Shown one piece after another: positions 18,224 to 28,268 of a stretch of 64,000 nt of DNA (positions are counted from its first letter, which is position 1; each line of letters opens with the position of its first letter). Origin of the DNA: BOG-908 sp964242595 (GTDB lineage: Bacteria > Pseudomonadota > Alphaproteobacteria > Acetobacterales > Acetobacteraceae); assembly GCA_964242595.1 (NCBI GenBank), contig CAXTBC010000013.1, positions 3,695 to 67,694 of the forward strand. The letters run 5' to 3'. The notes beneath the pieces were generated by a model. It ran no database searches, had not been told where the DNA came from, and saw only the letters and a program-made list of their open reading frames with translations. Position numbers and translations under genes: made by a program.

Positions 18224-18439
18224 TAGTATCCACTCCTACCGCAGCCGCCGGGCTATGTAAGGTTTTAACCGAATCCGTTGAGAACCTTTCAGTTAGCTCC
18301 CTATGCTAAGGAGGTTATACAACCGGGGCTGTGGTTGCGAGCCGCCCGCAGCCCGAAACCCCCTATGAATACTCATAAGAACGCGCGAACCCTGCTGCAT
18401 AGTCGAATACTGATTGTCGAGCGGCTGACACTAGGTTGT

Positions 18440-19380
18440 CCATTTCTACAATCGGTGCCGCGGCCCGACGTCAGCCACGTGACGCAACGTTTGCTGGGCA
18501 TCTAGTTGGTCGGGCTGGACGCGCGCCTGGCGCAAGGCGGCCGATACTATGTTCTGCTGGCCCTTCGGCACGTAAGCCTGGGCATTGCGCATCCGCTGCA
18601 CGCGACAGCGTTGCCACGTGCGGCCCAGCACAAGGCGGAGTGCCGCCTTCAAGCCCCTCGTGCGCGTCGGAGATCGCCAGCTTTGTGCCACGTAGCCAGC
18701 GGCGAACCAGGCTCTCTAAGAGGGCCGACCAGAAGGTCTCCGCTTCCGAAGGCCGGGTATGCAGGCCCACGATCTCGCGTTTGTCTTCCGTCGTCACCAC
18801 CAGAGCGATCATCACCGCAACGTCTTGATCTCGCCGCCCTCACGCTGCTTGAGGGAGGTGGCGTCCAGTCAGAGACACGGCCATTCGCCGGCGAGAGGGC
18901 GATCCGGGAACGCGCGCGCGCGCTCGTCGATGTCGCGGCACGGCTTGGAGACCGTGCTCTTGCTGATGCCCGACAGGCCCATCGCCTGCGCCAGGTCGTC
19001 CACCCGCCGAGTCGACACGCCGCCGATCCAGGCCTCCTGGATCACCGCCACCAGCGCCTTCTCGGACGTCTTGCGCGCCTCCAGGAAAAGCGGGAAGCAG
19101 CTACCCAGCCGCACCTTCGGGGTACGAAGTTGCAGGCTGCCCAGCCGGGTGTCCAGCGTGCGGTCGCGAAAGCCGTCGCGGTAGGTCGCACACTCGGCCG
19201 TGCGCTCGTGCCGCCCGCCCCGATCAAGCCCTCTACGTCCGTCTCCACCAGCAACTGCACCACGGCCTCCGCCACGCTGCGCGGGAGTCGCCGTCGCCGG
19301 CTTTTCGCCAGAAGCTCGGCCAGCGGTAGGTACTCTCGGTCAGCGGGTCCTCGTCGGTTCAGGTTGAAGCTCGCAACTCC
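18440..19380 (-). pseudogene. IS256-family (Mutator-type) transposase, frameshifted
   Basis: Minus-strand frames contain VVQLLVETDVEGLIGAG, then MRLGSCFPLFLEARKTSEKA, VSTRRVDDLAQAMGLSGISK, and MIALVVTTEDKREIVGLHTR, SEAETFWSALLESLVRRWLR and ISDAHEGLEGG. This is the standard order of an IS256 transposase including the SDAHEG catalytic stretch. The frame is broken at least three times. Terminal repeats were not located. Confidence 0.85.
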
Positions 19381-19501
19381 ACCTTAGCCAGACGATCCGA
19401 TAGCCACCTCAACCTACACCCGCTCCTGCCAGGAAATTGCCATCACGAGCGCGGACGCTATCGCTCGGCGCAGCTTGGGGCGCTAGTGAATTAGAGCGAA
19501 G

Positions 19502-22500
19502 TCAGTTCTGCGATCCGTCGATCAGTTCCTTGATGCGACTTGCCAACGCTTCCATCGCGAACGGCTTGGTCAACACGTGCATTCCGGGATCAAGATGTCC
19601 GTGGCTGATGACGGCATTCTCGGCATAGCCTGTGATGAACAGAACTTTCAGGAAGGGCCTGGCGATCCGCGCCGCGTCCGCGACCTGCCGGCCGTTCATC
19701 CCGCCTGGCAGGCCGACATCAGTGACGAGCAAGTCGATGCGGACGTCAGACTGCAACACCTTCAGCCCAGTAGCTCCATCGGCCGCCTCGATGGCGGTGT
19801 AGCCCAAGTCTTCCAGCACTTCCGTAACCAGCATTCGAACGGTCGGTTCGTCATCCACCACGAGCACTGTCTCACCCTGCTGCGCTCGTGGGGCAGCTGC
19901 CAAGTCGGACAGCCCGTCGGCCAGTGTCGCCTTTCCGAGGTGCCGGGGCAGGTAGAGACACACCGTCGTGCCCTGCCCAATCTCAGAGTAGATCCTCGCT
20001 TGACCGCCGGACTGCTTGGCGAAGCCGTAGATCATGGAAAGGCCCAAGCCCGTGCCCTGGCCGATGGGCTTGGTTGTGAAAAATGGGTCGAACGCCTTGG
20101 CAACCACGTCGGGCGGCATGCCGGTTCCGGTGTCGGACACGCACATGGACACGTATTGCCCTGGCTCCAGGTCACGATCGGCTGCGGCGCGTTGATCGAG
20201 CCAACGGTTACCGGTCTCGATCGTGATCTTGCCGCCATCGGGCATGGCATCCCGGGCGTTGATGCAGAGGTTGAGCAGCGCGTTCTCGAGCTGTCCCGGG
20301 TCAACCAGGGTCGGCCACAGCCCGGCCGCACCCACCATTGGCTCCACCGTGATCTCAGGTCCCACCGTGCGCCGGATCAGTTCCTCCATTCCCGTGATGA
20401 GGCGATTCACATCCGTCGGCTTGGGTTCGAGGGTCTGTCGCCGGGAAAACGCCAGCAACCGGTGCGTCAAAGACGCTGCCCGCTTGGCCGCACCCTGGGC
20501 CGCGTTGACGTAGCGATCGACATCCTTGATCCGCCCTTGTGCGATGCGGGTTTGTAGCAACTCCAGGCTGCCGGTCACGCCTGTAAGCAAGTTGTTGAAG
20601 TCATGTGCCAACCCGCCGGTGAGCTGGCCCACCGCCTCCATCTTCTGTGATTGGCGCAACGCCTCCTCGGCCTGCATCAGCTCGGCCGTGCGGTCGGCGA
20701 CACGCTGCTCAAGCGTCTCGTTGAGGGAGCGCAGCTCCGCGGCGGCCCGGTCGCGCTCGGCCTCGACGACGCGGCGTTCCTGCACGTCGATCAGCACGCC
20801 GGGGAAGCTCAGCGGCGTGCCGTCCGGCGCGTGGTCAATGCGGCCGTTTGCCTCAATCCAGTAGTAGTTTCCATTGGCGCGCCGCACCCTGTACTGATGG
20901 GCATAGACGCCGCCGCGGGCGATCGCCTCCTTGATGGCGGCAGCCAGCCCCGGCTTGTCGTCGGGATGAACGGTTTCGACGACCTGCTGGAGGCTGAGGC
21001 CGGCGCGCCCCAGCGCGGGATCGAGGCCGAACGCGCAGGCGAATGCCTCGTCAACTGTGAAACGATCGGTGAGCAGGTCCCATAACCATGTGCCGACAAT
21101 CGCGCCGGCTGCGAGTGCCAGCTGCACGCGTTGGATGTTCTCCCGCGCCAACGCCTCGCTGGCTTGAAGGGCCGCTTCTGCCTGCTTGCGTGCCGTGATA
21201 TCGCGAAACAGCACCGATACCTGTCTCCGGCTTGCTGGCTCGATCCGGGCGGCCGACACCTCGATGTGGCGCCCCGCCGCTACGAAGTCGCGCTCGAAGC
21301 GGATAGGCTGGCCTGTGCGTAGCACCAACCCATACAGATCGAGCCAGCCATCGGCTTCCTCGGGCGCGAGGTCTCGAAGCGTTTTGCCGACGACGTCTGG
21401 AATGCCTGTATGGCGTTCGTATCCGGCATTGGCCTCGACATGGAAGTAATCGCTTGCCGGACCGTGCGGCCCGTCGATGAACTCGATAATGCAGAAGCCG
21501 TCGTCCACAGCATCAAACAATGCGCGATAGCGCTCCTCACTATGGGCGAGCGCATCGACTGCCATCCGCTGATCGGTGGTGTCACGCACTACTCCGAAAA
21601 AGCGTATCGGCCGTTTCGCCGCGTCGGACTCCATCTCTGCCCGACGGGCGATCCAGCGCACTTCGCCCGTATCGGGACGGCGAATGCGGTATTCAACATC
21701 GGGAGAAAATTGCCCGGCACCGCGTGTCGTGGCGTTGGACACAAGGGAAGTGTGTTCCGGCAAAACCAGGCGCTCGATCTCCTCGGGGGGAAGGCGGTCC
21801 CGCACCGGCACTCCATAGATCCGGCAGAACTCGGGCGTGCTCTTCAGGACGTTGTCCTGGACCTCGACCGAGAAAACGCCCACTCCGCCGGCGACTTGGG
21901 CGCGCTGCAATGCCGCCTCCGCATCGCGTAGAGCCTTACCAGCCTCATGTTCCGCCGTGCGGTCACGCAGGATCTTCAGAAAACCGATATGGACATCCTG
22001 CCCGTCGCGCAGCGGCATCATCTCGCCGCTTGCCCAGAACCGGCTGCCATCTCTGCGCAAGTGCCAGCGCTCGTCCGACGCGCGCCCCCCTTCGAGGGCT
22101 AGCCGCATCTCCGTCTCTGCCCGGTGCACGGCCCTGTCCTCCGGCGTGAAGATGCGCTCGACGGTTTCGCCGTGCATGTCGGCAGCCGTCCAACCCAGGA
22201 TGCGCTCGGCGCCGGTGTTCCAATCCGTCACCCGGCCTACCCGGCTTGTGGCGATGATGGCGAAATCCATCGCGCTGTCGAAGATGGCCCGTTGTCTCCG
22301 CGCGCCGGCCAGAACGGCCTGCTGCGCCCCCGCCGCCCTCACCTCTGTCAACCCCGCGGTAGCGGCGCCGGCGAACAGGCGAACCACCTGCAGGTCGCGC
22401 GCGCTGAACGCATCGGGCCTACTCGATTGCAGCTTGAGCACGCCGAGCACCTGTTCACCGCGCACCACCGGGGCCAGCACGGCGGACCTCAGGTCGAGCC

Positions 22501-23326
22501 GCTCGACCACGTCGCAGACTACACGATCGTCTGACCGCATGTCGTTCACCACGATCGGCTCGTTAGCCGCGGCGCAGCTGCCGGCTAGGCTGCCGTGCAG
22601 CGGCACGCGCAGACCTTTGTGCGGCAAGAGCACGCCTACGACGGCGCGGTACTCCAGCGAGTCTCCATCGATCAGCTCGAGGACACCGCCCTCGGCCGCC
22701 GGGACCACCTCCATCACGCGCGACACGAGCGCGGCCAGGATCTTGTCCAGGTTCCCGTCCGACGCGGCGATGGCCGCTTGCACCCGGGCCAGCGCGTCAC
22801 GCTCGCGGATGGTTGCCTGCTGCTCGGCAACCAGCGTGTCCCGCTGCGCGAGAGAGCGCCGCAGTTCAAAATGACTGACGACCTGAGCGGAAAGCGCCTG
22901 CATGACCTCCAACTGCGCCGGCGTAAGCCCGTCGGGACGTGGCGCCTTGTCGAGCACGCAGAGGGTGCCGAGCACGTGCCGCTCCACCGTCAGCAGCGGC
23001 AGCCCGGCGTAGAAGCGTACGCCGCCTTCTTGGGCCGCCGCGTTTTGGGCATAGGCCGGGTCTGCGAGTGTGTCGGGGATGACGACCGGCTCACCTCGGT
23101 CTACCACGCCCGGACAGAAACCGACATCGAGCGCCGCTGTGGCCGGCCCATCGAAGCCCACCCTTGCCTTGAAGAGCTGGCGCGCCTCGTCCACCAGGGT
23201 GATCAGCCCGATGGGGGCATCGCACAGCCTTGCAGCCAAACGCACCAAGCTGTCCAGCGCGGGTTCCGGAGTGGCATCGATCGCATAGCTCGCCAGGGTA
23301 CGGAGGCGCTCGTGGTGCGAATTCAA
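19502..23326 (-). CDS. Hybrid sensor histidine kinase (GAF-GAF-PAS x4-HisKA-HATPase-REC)
   Basis: This 1274-residue soluble sensor has a GAF domain at about 20-165 and a second GAF at about 185-335. Four PAS/PAC units span about 340-850 (for example DSAMDFAIIATSRVGRVTDW), followed by a coiled coil (LNETLEQRVADRTAELMQAE). The HisKA H-box is GLAHDFNNLL, with phospho-His near residue 906. The HATPase has an N-box (NLCINARDAM) and G-boxes (DTGTGMPP, GTGLGLSM). The receiver domain at about 1150-1268 has phospho-acceptor Asp in LLVTDVGLPGG. No transmembrane segment is seen, so it senses a cytoplasmic signal. No cognate regulator is adjacent, which is usual for such orphan hybrid kinases. ATG 23326 begins MNSHHERLRTLASY. 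Confidence 0.93.
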   Translation of the reverse strand: MNSHHERLRTLASYAIDATPEPALDSLVRLAARLCDAPIGLITLVDEARQLFKARVGFDGPATAALDVGFCPGVVDRGEPVVIPDTLADPAYAQNAAAQEGGVRFYAGLPLLTVERHVLGTLCVLDKAPRPDGLTPAQLEVMQALSAQVVSHFELRRSLAQRDTLVAEQQATIRERDALARVQAAIAASDGNLDKILAALVSRVMEVVPAAEGGVLELIDGDSLEYRAVVGVLLPHKGLRVPLHGSLAGSCAAANEPIVVNDMRSDDRVVCDVVERLDLRSAVLAPVVRGEQVLGVLKLQSSRPDAFSARDLQVVRLFAGAATAGLTEVRAAGAQQAVLAGARRQRAIFDSAMDFAIIATSRVGRVTDWNTGAERILGWTAADMHGETVERIFTPEDRAVHRAETEMRLALEGGRASDERWHLRRDGSRFWASGEMMPLRDGQDVHIGFLKILRDRTAEHEAGKALRDAEAALQRAQVAGGVGVFSVEVQDNVLKSTPEFCRIYGVPVRDRLPPEEIERLVLPEHTSLVSNATTRGAGQFSPDVEYRIRRPDTGEVRWIARRAEMESDAAKRPIRFFGVVRDTTDQRMAVDALAHSEERYRALFDAVDDGFCIIEFIDGPHGPASDYFHVEANAGYERHTGIPDVVGKTLRDLAPEEADGWLDLYGLVLRTGQPIRFERDFVAAGRHIEVSAARIEPASRRQVSVLFRDITARKQAEAALQASEALARENIQRVQLALAAGAIVGTWLWDLLTDRFTVDEAFACAFGLDPALGRAGLSLQQVVETVHPDDKPGLAAAIKEAIARGGVYAHQYRVRRANGNYYWIEANGRIDHAPDGTPLSFPGVLIDVQERRVVEAERDRAAAELRSLNETLEQRVADRTAELMQAEEALRQSQKMEAVGQLTGGLAHDFNNLLTGVTGSLELLQTRIAQGRIKDVDRYVNAAQGAAKRAASLTHRLLAFSRRQTLEPKPTDVNRLITGMEELIRRTVGPEITVEPMVGAAGLWPTLVDPGQLENALLNLCINARDAMPDGGKITIETGNRWLDQRAAADRDLEPGQYVSMCVSDTGTGMPPDVVAKAFDPFFTTKPIGQGTGLGLSMIYGFAKQSGGQARIYSEIGQGTTVCLYLPRHLGKATLADGLSDLAAAPRAQQGETVLVVDDEPTVRMLVTEVLEDLGYTAIEAADGATGLKVLQSDVRIDLLVTDVGLPGGMNGRQVADAARIARPFLKVLFITGYAENAVISHGHLDPGMHVLTKPFAMEALASRIKELIDGSQN

Positions 23327-23648
23327 TGTTTCATCCGGATGGGAGGCTTTGCTAAGACGTTCAGCGCATGGGTCGATAGTAACCGCGGTCCGTCAAGGCG
23401 TCGGCCGTCGAGGTCGATCCCGCCGTGAACTCGCCGCCTCCAGCCGTCAGCGCTCGCTCGTAGCGGAAGATCGTCTCTGCCTCGTTGCGTCGAGCTGGGC
23501 AGCTTATCTCATCGAGAAGTCGGCATTTTCGGTGATACAGCCACTTCTGCAAGGGGTCGGTGAGCCTGAAGCCGCGCGACAGAGGTGACTCTGCGGCAAG
23601 GGCAAGGCGTACTGGACGGCCTCCCACGCCTTTCGTAAGCCGGCAGCC
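23327..23648. other. Divergent intergenic region between the sensor kinase and AraC genes
   Basis: About 320 bases. A minus-strand frame ending near 23361 (ETIFRYERAL, then STADALTDRGYY) reads like a protein C-terminus, but it is continuous only with the antisense of the AraC gene. I recognise nothing in it. Promoters for both flanking genes should lie here. Confidence 0.35.
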
Positions 23649-24590
23649 ATGGCAGCCGATGCACTCGATCGACTTCTGACCACGTTGGCGATCCGCCTGC
23701 ATGCCTGCTCCGTGTGTCAGATTCAGCACGGCTGGGGCCTCGCTTACTCGGCTTTCGACGCCATTACGATCCATTTCGTTCTGGCTGGACAGGGTGCCCT
23801 GCGCGTGGGAACGGGGCCCGTCCTGCCATTCGCCGTCAGGAGCGCGCTGGTCGTTCCCGCGCACCAGCCGCACGTGCTGGGTGGGTTGGGAGCAGGCGTT
23901 CAACTCCTGCAAGCCGACGAGCACTGTTCCATGCTCGGCGATGGCCTGGTTGCGTTCACGGCCGGAGATGGCAGTCGGGACGTCCTCATGCTGTGCGGGA
24001 TGATTTCGCCCGCTCACAACAGCGCACTTGGCCTGTTCGACCTGCTGCGCGGGCCGCTGATCCAAGATTTCTCCGCCGATCCCGGTATGTCAGCCGTCTT
24101 CGACCTGATGCTGGCCGAGGTCATCAGGCCGGGCCTGGGCACGCAGGCGATGACAGAGGTGTTGATGAAACAGTGCCTCATCACCCTGCTGCGGCAGCAT
24201 CTTCTGCGCGACGGCCCCGACTCGCCGTTGTTCACCGCCCTCCAGCATCCGCGGCTTGCCCGTGCCGTTCTCGCCGTCCTCGACCAGCCGGCCGCTCCGC
24301 ATAGCGTCGGCAGCCTGGCCGACCTCGCAGGCATGAGCCGCGCCTCGTTCGCCGAACACTTCTCCAGCGCGTTCCAGCAGGGACCGATCGACTTCGTACA
24401 ACGGGTCCGGCTTCGCATCGCAGCACGTCTCCTGACCACGACAGATCTGCCGCTGAAGGTGATTGCGCGGACAATCGGCTACGCGAGCCACCCTTCCTTC
24501 ACGCGAGCGTTCCGGAAGAGCTATGGCGCCGAGCCGATGAGCTACCGTCGTCTAAACGCGTCCGTCAGCCAGAGCCCTCCGACGACGTAG
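23649..24590 (+). CDS. AraC-family transcriptional regulator with N-terminal cupin
   Basis: This 313-residue DNA-binding regulator has an N-terminal cupin_6-like effector domain (about residues 5-185, with LAGQGALRVG and VVPAHQPHVLGG). Its C-terminal AraC/XylS domain has two helix-turn-helices (VGSLADLAGMSRASFAEHFS and VIARTIGYASHPSFTRAFRK, followed by GAEPMSYRR). Related regulators often control a neighbouring oxidoreductase or hydrolase gene. Here the lipoprotein esterase, the catalase-fold gene and a small secreted protein follow in the same direction, so they are candidate targets. ATG 23649 is at the expected N-terminus. Confidence 0.9.
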   Translation: MAADALDRLLTTLAIRLHACSVCQIQHGWGLAYSAFDAITIHFVLAGQGALRVGTGPVLPFAVRSALVVPAHQPHVLGGLGAGVQLLQADEHCSMLGDGLVAFTAGDGSRDVLMLCGMISPAHNSALGLFDLLRGPLIQDFSADPGMSAVFDLMLAEVIRPGLGTQAMTEVLMKQCLITLLRQHLLRDGPDSPLFTALQHPRLARAVLAVLDQPAAPHSVGSLADLAGMSRASFAEHFSSAFQQGPIDFVQRVRLRIAARLLTTTDLPLKVIARTIGYASHPSFTRAFRKSYGAEPMSYRRLNASVSQSPPTT

Positions 24591-24759
24591 CGCTGGCGGG
24601 TGCTTACCAGATCGTCCAATTTTGGTAACAATCCGTCCAGATTGCTCAGTCGCCCGGAAACCGGCCCGAGGCGCATTCCTTACGGCCGCACGTTCCAGCC
24701 TTGGGCACTTCCGTTTGCCCTGTCCGGTTTGAAGCCGCAGCACTAGGGATCATCCGCCG

Positions 24760-25863
24760 ATGCACTACACAAGCCCGCTTCTAGTGGTTACCGCCATGGC
24801 TCTGCTTGCTGGATGCCAGATGGCGCCGGCGGTGCCTGACCCCACCGGGCGGGCCGACGCAGACATGCTGCGGGTCCTGACCGCGTTCCAGGCCAGCGGG
24901 GCTAAGCCAGTTCAGACGCTCACCGTGGACCAGGCGCGCACCCAGCCAACGCCGGGCGATGCTGCAACCACCGTCGCGGTCTCGATGGGCCTGCCCGCCA
25001 AGATGCCGGTGACCCGGGTGGCCGACATCCAAGTCGCCGGGGCCGCCGGCATGTTGCCCGCCCGCGTTTACGACCCGCAGATGGCGCACGGCCCGGCGCC
25101 CGTCATCCTCTACTTCCACGGCGGCGGCTGGGTGACCGGCACGCTCGACACCTACGACGCCTCCGACCGGGCACTGGCTAACAGCACCGGCGCCATCGTG
25201 CTCTCGGTCGGCTATCGCCTGGCGCCGGAGAACCGCTTCCCGGCCGCGCAGGACGATGCCGACGCGTCGTATGCCTGGCTGCTGAAGAACGCCGGTTCCA
25301 TCGGCGGCGATCCGAAGCAGGTGGCGCTCGCAGGTGAGAGCGCCGGCGGCAACCTCGCCATCGACCTCGCGGTCTGGGCGCGCGACCAGCACCTGCAGGC
25401 GCCGGTTCATGAATTGCTCGTCTATCCCGTTGTCGGCACCGATCTCACGACAGCCTCCTACAACGAGACCACGAAAGCCGTGCCGCTGAACCGCGCTGCG
25501 ATCGAGTGGTATGTCAGCCACTTCACCAACGCACCAGCCGACCTGAAGGACCCGCGGCTGAACGTCGTCGGCGCAGCCGACCTGCACGGCCTCCCACCCA
25601 CCACCATCGTGTCGGCCGAGATCGACCCGCTGCGCTCGGAAGGCGAAATGCTGGCCCAGAAGTTGTCGGCCGCGGGGGTGCCGGTAGTGCAGCGAACGTT
25701 CCCCGGCGTCACGCACGAGTTCTTCGGCATGGGTGCCGTGGTTGGACAGGCCAAGCAGGCAGAGGATTTTGCAAGCACGCGCCTAAAGGCCGCGTTTGTG
25801 CCACCCTCGCCGGCGGCCGTACCGCCTGCTCATAGGCGGAGGACGCATCACTTCGCCGGCTGA
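24760..25863 (+). CDS. Lipoprotein alpha/beta-hydrolase (HSL-family esterase)
   Basis: This 367-residue exported lipoprotein has a signal peptide with lipobox LLAGC (Cys at residue 19). The alpha/beta-hydrolase-3 domain includes the oxyanion-hole motif HGGGW, the nucleophile elbow GESAGG (Ser), the acid in SAEIDPLRSEGE and the His in GVTHEFFG. This is the hormone-sensitive-lipase family of short-chain esterases. It is predicted to be anchored in the membrane facing the periplasm. The catalase-fold gene follows 49 bases downstream. Confidence 0.9.
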   Translation: MHYTSPLLVVTAMALLAGCQMAPAVPDPTGRADADMLRVLTAFQASGAKPVQTLTVDQARTQPTPGDAATTVAVSMGLPAKMPVTRVADIQVAGAAGMLPARVYDPQMAHGPAPVILYFHGGGWVTGTLDTYDASDRALANSTGAIVLSVGYRLAPENRFPAAQDDADASYAWLLKNAGSIGGDPKQVALAGESAGGNLAIDLAVWARDQHLQAPVHELLVYPVVGTDLTTASYNETTKAVPLNRAAIEWYVSHFTNAPADLKDPRLNVVGAADLHGLPPTTIVSAEIDPLRSEGEMLAQKLSAAGVPVVQRTFPGVTHEFFGMGAVVGQAKQAEDFASTRLKAAFVPPSPAAVPPAHRRRTHHFAG

Positions 25864-25912
25864 TCTGGCGGCGCCTTTTCAGACGCATTTAGCGCATCAA
25901 GGAGGACAAAAT

Positions 25913-26998
25913 ATGGCGGTCGCCGCACCTATACGCTTCACGGAAAACCTCGAGACCAGGCAGGAAAACGAGGAAGAGACCATCCAACAGCTAAACGTCA
26001 CGTTCGACAAGATACTCGGCACCACCGCAGAGGATTACGGCCATGCCGTGCGATCCGTGCACGCCAAGGCGCACGGCATCCTGCAAGGCACGCTGACCGT
26101 TTCATCCGGCCTGCCGCCTGAACTGGCGCAAGGAATGTTCGCCACGCCCGGCGAGCACCAGGTGTTCATGCGCCTGTCCACCAATGCCGGGGACATCCTG
26201 CCCGACGCGATCAGCCTGCCACGCGGCTTGGCGTTGAAAGTGCTGGACGTAGAAGGCGAACGCCTGCCGGATGCGGAAGGTCGGACGCAGAATTTCGTTC
26301 TGGTCAACGGCCCGGTGTTCCAAGCCAAGACCGCCGACAAGTTCCTCGGCAACCTCAAGATGCTGGCCGGGACGACCGACAAGATGGAAGGCACCAAGAA
26401 GGTGATGTCGACCGTGCTGCGCGGCGTGAGCGGCGCATTGGAGACGGTTGGGATCGAAAGCCCGAAGCTCCAGTCGCTGGGTGGCGCGCCCAACGTCGAT
26501 CCCCTGGGCGAAACCTATTACAGCGTGACCCCGTTCCGCTACGGCGACTACGTGGCCAAATTCGCCGTAGTTCCCGTATCCGCCGATCTCACGTCGAGAA
26601 CCAAGCAGGAAATCGACGGTTCGGCCGACCCGGACATGATCCGCCTGACGTTGCAAGGTGAAATGCAATTGTTCGACGGCGTCTGGGAGTTGCGGGTGCA
26701 GTTGTGCCGTGATCTGGAGAAGCAGCCGATCGAAGATTCCACGGTGGAATGGAAAGAGGAGGACACCCCGTTCCAGACCGTCGCCACCATCCACGCCGGC
26801 CGGCAGGATAGTTGGGATGTCGGGCAGGTGCAGAAGGTCAACGAGGGCATGCGCTTCTCACCCTGGGTTGGGCTGGCGGCGCACCGGCCGTTGGGCAACA
26901 TCAACCGGGCGCGCAAGGAGCCTTACGAGCACTCGGCGGGATACCGTGCCCGTTTCAACAAGTGCCCGATCCATGAACCCGCAGGTGCGGAGACGTGA
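25913..26998 (+). CDS. Catalase-fold family protein (heme-dependent peroxidase-like)
   Basis: This 361-residue protein is related to the small catalase-like family. It has the heme-side His near the N-terminus in VRSVHAKAHGILQG, then QVFMRLSTNAGDILPDAISL, PRGLALKVLDVEG and FVLVNGPVFQAKTADKFLGN. The usual length for this subgroup is 350-370. ATG 25913 is chosen because AAGGAGG stands 12 bases upstream; the open frame extends 39 codons further into the preceding gene. These proteins bind heme, and some oxidise fatty-acid or alkyl hydroperoxides. Its stop overlaps the next start by 4 bases (GTGA). Confidence 0.86.
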   Translation: MAVAAPIRFTENLETRQENEEETIQQLNVTFDKILGTTAEDYGHAVRSVHAKAHGILQGTLTVSSGLPPELAQGMFATPGEHQVFMRLSTNAGDILPDAISLPRGLALKVLDVEGERLPDAEGRTQNFVLVNGPVFQAKTADKFLGNLKMLAGTTDKMEGTKKVMSTVLRGVSGALETVGIESPKLQSLGGAPNVDPLGETYYSVTPFRYGDYVAKFAVVPVSADLTSRTKQEIDGSADPDMIRLTLQGEMQLFDGVWELRVQLCRDLEKQPIEDSTVEWKEEDTPFQTVATIHAGRQDSWDVGQVQKVNEGMRFSPWVGLAAHRPLGNINRARKEPYEHSAGYRARFNKCPIHEPAGAET

Positions 26999-27327
26999 GC
27001 GGCAACTGGCGAACGGCGGCGGTACTGGCGGCTTGTGCTGTCGGACTACTCGCAACGCTCGGCACGGTCCCTTCGGCAGCGGCACAAGGAGAGATGCGAA
27101 TGGCGCAGTCGCCATCCGACCTGAAGAAGTTCAACGTCACGGTGCGCCGCTTCGATCCGGCCAACGGGCTTGCCAGCGGCACAGACTTCGTCTTGCCGGT
27201 GGACAGCCCGGACGAGGAGCATGCGGCGTCGGCCGCGATGTCCAACGCAGTGGCGTTCACCCGCAAGATGGACAGCGGTAAGGTCCTTGCCGTCGCGTTC
27301 GCCTGCGTGGCGATCGCACCCCGCTAA
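26995..27327 (+). CDS. Small secreted protein of unknown function, coupled to the catalase-fold gene
   Basis: This 110-residue protein starts at GTG 26995, overlapping the upstream TGA. A signal peptide is clear (TAAVLAACAVGLLATLGTVP, cleavage near SAAAQ). The mature part of about 80 residues (SDLKKFNVTVRRFDPANGLA) has no cysteine pair or motif I recognise. The overlap implies co-translation with the catalase-fold protein, so a shared role in peroxide handling is plausible. Confidence 0.7.
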   Translation: MSGNWRTAAVLAACAVGLLATLGTVPSAAAQGEMRMAQSPSDLKKFNVTVRRFDPANGLASGTDFVLPVDSPDEEHAASAAMSNAVAFTRKMDSGKVLAVAFACVAIAPR

Positions 27328-27472
27328 GCGCCGGTCGCGTTCGGCTTGGCGCCGCCGGTCGAGAACGCTGGGCAAAACGCGAGAGACTCGTCGTACAGGA
27401 GCGTTGCACTGCCTGTGCGACGGGCCGGCGCCGCATACGCCGCCAGGAAACAGCCGGCCAGTACTATGAAGC

Positions 27473-28268
27473 ATGGACGCCGCTGGCCGCCGTTGTAATG
27501 CTCCAGGGAGTCGACGATTGGCCGTTTGCGACGCAAAGACCATCCCTGAGAAGGTAACCTGCGGGATCAAAGATCCCGAAATCGCCGACTGGCTGAAGAC
27601 GGGACCGGTCCTGGGCGCGCACAAGCCGATCCACGTTCAGCGTCGCGAGCACGATGCCTTTATCGACGCAGATCCACATCGGTCGGCCGGGTCGAGCATC
27701 TCGGCCTGAAGGGGCCGCACGGCACGGTGATGGTCCGCGTCTACCACCCGTCCAAGGCTGCCGCCACGCCTGACGGTGCGCTTATCTACCTGCACGGCGG
27801 CAGCTTCGTGGTCGGGTCGGTGGACCAGTTCGAGACGGCGATGCGGCGCCTGTGCGAAGGTGCCGGCGTGCAGGGCTACGCGGTAGACTACAAGCTGGCG
27901 CCTGGATACCGGTGGCCTGTGCAGATGGAGGAGGCCGAGTTCGTTGTGCGCTGGCTGCACGCCAACGCGCCGGAGCGCGGTGTCGATCCGGACCGAATCG
28001 CCCTTGGCGGCGATTCTGCGGGCGGCAACATGACATGTCTATTTCGCTGAAGCTGCGCGACGAAGGCGGCCCGCGCCTTGCCCTGCAGATGCCGCTCTAC
28101 CCGGAGGCCGCAATGCCGTTCGGGACCACGGCCGGAGTGGAGAACATCACCAGCGGCTACGTCGATACCGCCGGCGGTGCTGCTGTTCGTCTGGAACCTG
28201 CCGCCACAGGGGACAGATTACACGCACCCTTACGTGACGTCGTTGAAGGCGGGAGCCACGCCAACCTG
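27473..28268 (+). pseudogene. Alpha/beta-hydrolase (HSL family) remnant with frameshifts
   Basis: The pieces are DPEIADWLKTGPVLGAHKPI, then VEHLGLKGPHGTVMVRVYHP, YLHGGSFVVGSVDQFE, VDYKLAPGYRWPVQMEEAEF and GGDSAGGNM. After a frameshift it continues with SLKLRDEGGPRLALQMPLYP and GTDYTHPYVTSLKA. These are the oxyanion and nucleophile motifs of an HSL-type esterase. Homology stops at about 28268, where an alcohol dehydrogenase fragment begins on the other strand. Confidence 0.8.

Noticed and set aside
23361..24065. 234-codon minus-strand frame over the AraC gene
   Set aside because: Most of it is antisense to a convincing AraC regulator. Its C-terminal part looks protein-like but has no independent start or recognised similarity.
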